Assembly: GCF_017310035.1 (NCBI RefSeq)
Contig: NZ_CP022296.1
Location: 1,550,001-1,614,000 of the forward strand
Direction of reading: 5' to 3'
DNA from: Nocardioides sp. S5
GTDB lineage: Bacteria; Actinomycetota; Actinomycetes; Propionibacteriales; Nocardioidaceae
Length of the DNA stretch: 64,000 nt
The notes beneath the pieces are model-generated. The model was given only the letters and a program-made list of their open reading frames with translations. It had not been told where the DNA came from and made no database searches. Shown here piece after piece: positions 63,903 to 64,000 of this stretch. How positions within the stretch are numbered: position 1 is the first letter of the stretch; each line of letters starts with the position of its first letter. A program made the position numbers and the translations under genes.

Positions 63903-64000
63903 GTGGGCGCTCGGTTCGACCACCTCGTCGTCGCCGTCGACGCCCTCGACGAGGCGGCCGCCCGCTGGCGTGCAGCCGGACTCGGGGCCGAGCGCGGGGG
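63903..64000 (+). CDS. VOC-like protein, N-terminal fragment (cut by window end)
   Basis: About 32 residues are visible (MGARFDHLVVAVDALDEAAA, then RWRAAGLGAERGG), matching the first strand and helix of a glyoxalase-like domain. GTG at 63903, 8 bp after the rocD stop, so probably co-transcribed. The rest lies outside the window. Confidence 0.6.
   Translation, partial: MGARFDHLVVAVDALDEAAARWRAAGLGAERG

Overview
This 64 kb window comes from a high-GC actinobacterium, and the gene set is most like the Nocardioides/Nocardioidaceae group (an inference; there is no rRNA here to confirm it). Supporting signs are: strong G/C bias at third codon positions; mismatch endonuclease NucS; the actinobacterial GlgE route for alpha-glucan; a DivIVA/Scy-like coiled-coil protein; a LAL-type LuxR regulator; an IdeR/DtxR-type iron box; and many genes whose start codon lies 6-7 nt after a TANNNT promoter element, i.e. 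probable leaderless mRNAs. Genes are densely packed: no gap without a gene exceeds about 210 bp apart from the ends of one insertion sequence.

Layout. 1-9.1 kb: tail of an MFS transporter, corrinoid adenosyltransferase, STAS protein, ethylmalonyl-CoA mutase, an iron-box-controlled Lys/Cys-rich small protein plus ferritin, D-amino-acid oxidase, a phosphatase, a DEDD exonuclease, nucS and a GNAT-MOSC fusion. 9.1-20 kb: a fused double 3-hydroxyacyl-CoA dehydrogenase, a VOC protein, a large LuxR regulator, an alpha/beta hydrolase, a divergent CGNR regulator/EamA exporter pair, an AI-2E family permease and a coiled-coil polarity protein. 20-24.2 kb: crotonyl-CoA carboxylase/reductase and methylmalonyl-CoA epimerase facing acetyl-CoA acetyltransferase and MeaB. 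24.2-33.9 kb: a roadblock-like protein, a catalytically degenerate SDR, GtrA, a thioredoxin/TPR protein, pyruvate phosphate dikinase, a GNAT-Nudix fusion, and a copper pair (multicopper oxidase and secreted cupredoxin-like protein). 34-47.6 kb: the glgE-treS-mak-glgB operon, a secreted M36 metalloprotease and glycogen phosphorylase. 47.6-51.5 kb: ECF sigma factor, OhrR-like MarR regulator, an intact IS481-family element with target duplication, and small membrane proteins. 51.6-58.8 kb: glgX, enoyl-CoA hydratase, etfB-etfA and a frameshifted secreted protein gene. 58.8-64 kb: proA, a small membrane protein, the nadD-rsfS-phosphatase-DUF4112 operon, tRNA-Ala(GGC), ornithine aminotransferase and the start of a VOC gene.

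How the genes fit together. One theme is C4/C5 acyl-CoA metabolism: thiolase, 3-hydroxybutyryl-CoA dehydrogenase and enoyl-CoA hydratase lead from acetyl-CoA to crotonyl-CoA; Ccr makes ethylmalonyl-CoA; the epimerase and Ecm carry it on; MeaB and the adenosyltransferase support the B12 enzyme; ETF takes electrons from acyl-CoA dehydrogenases. The later steps of the ethylmalonyl-CoA pathway (methylsuccinyl-CoA dehydrogenase, mesaconyl-CoA hydratase, malyl-CoA lyase) are not in the window. A second theme is glycogen/trehalose flux: TreS, Mak, GlgE and GlgB build branched alpha-glucan, while GlgP and GlgX take it apart; a perfect LacI-like palindrome sits on the glgP promoter. Smaller themes are iron storage, copper oxidation, peroxide-type sensing and proline/ornithine interconversion.
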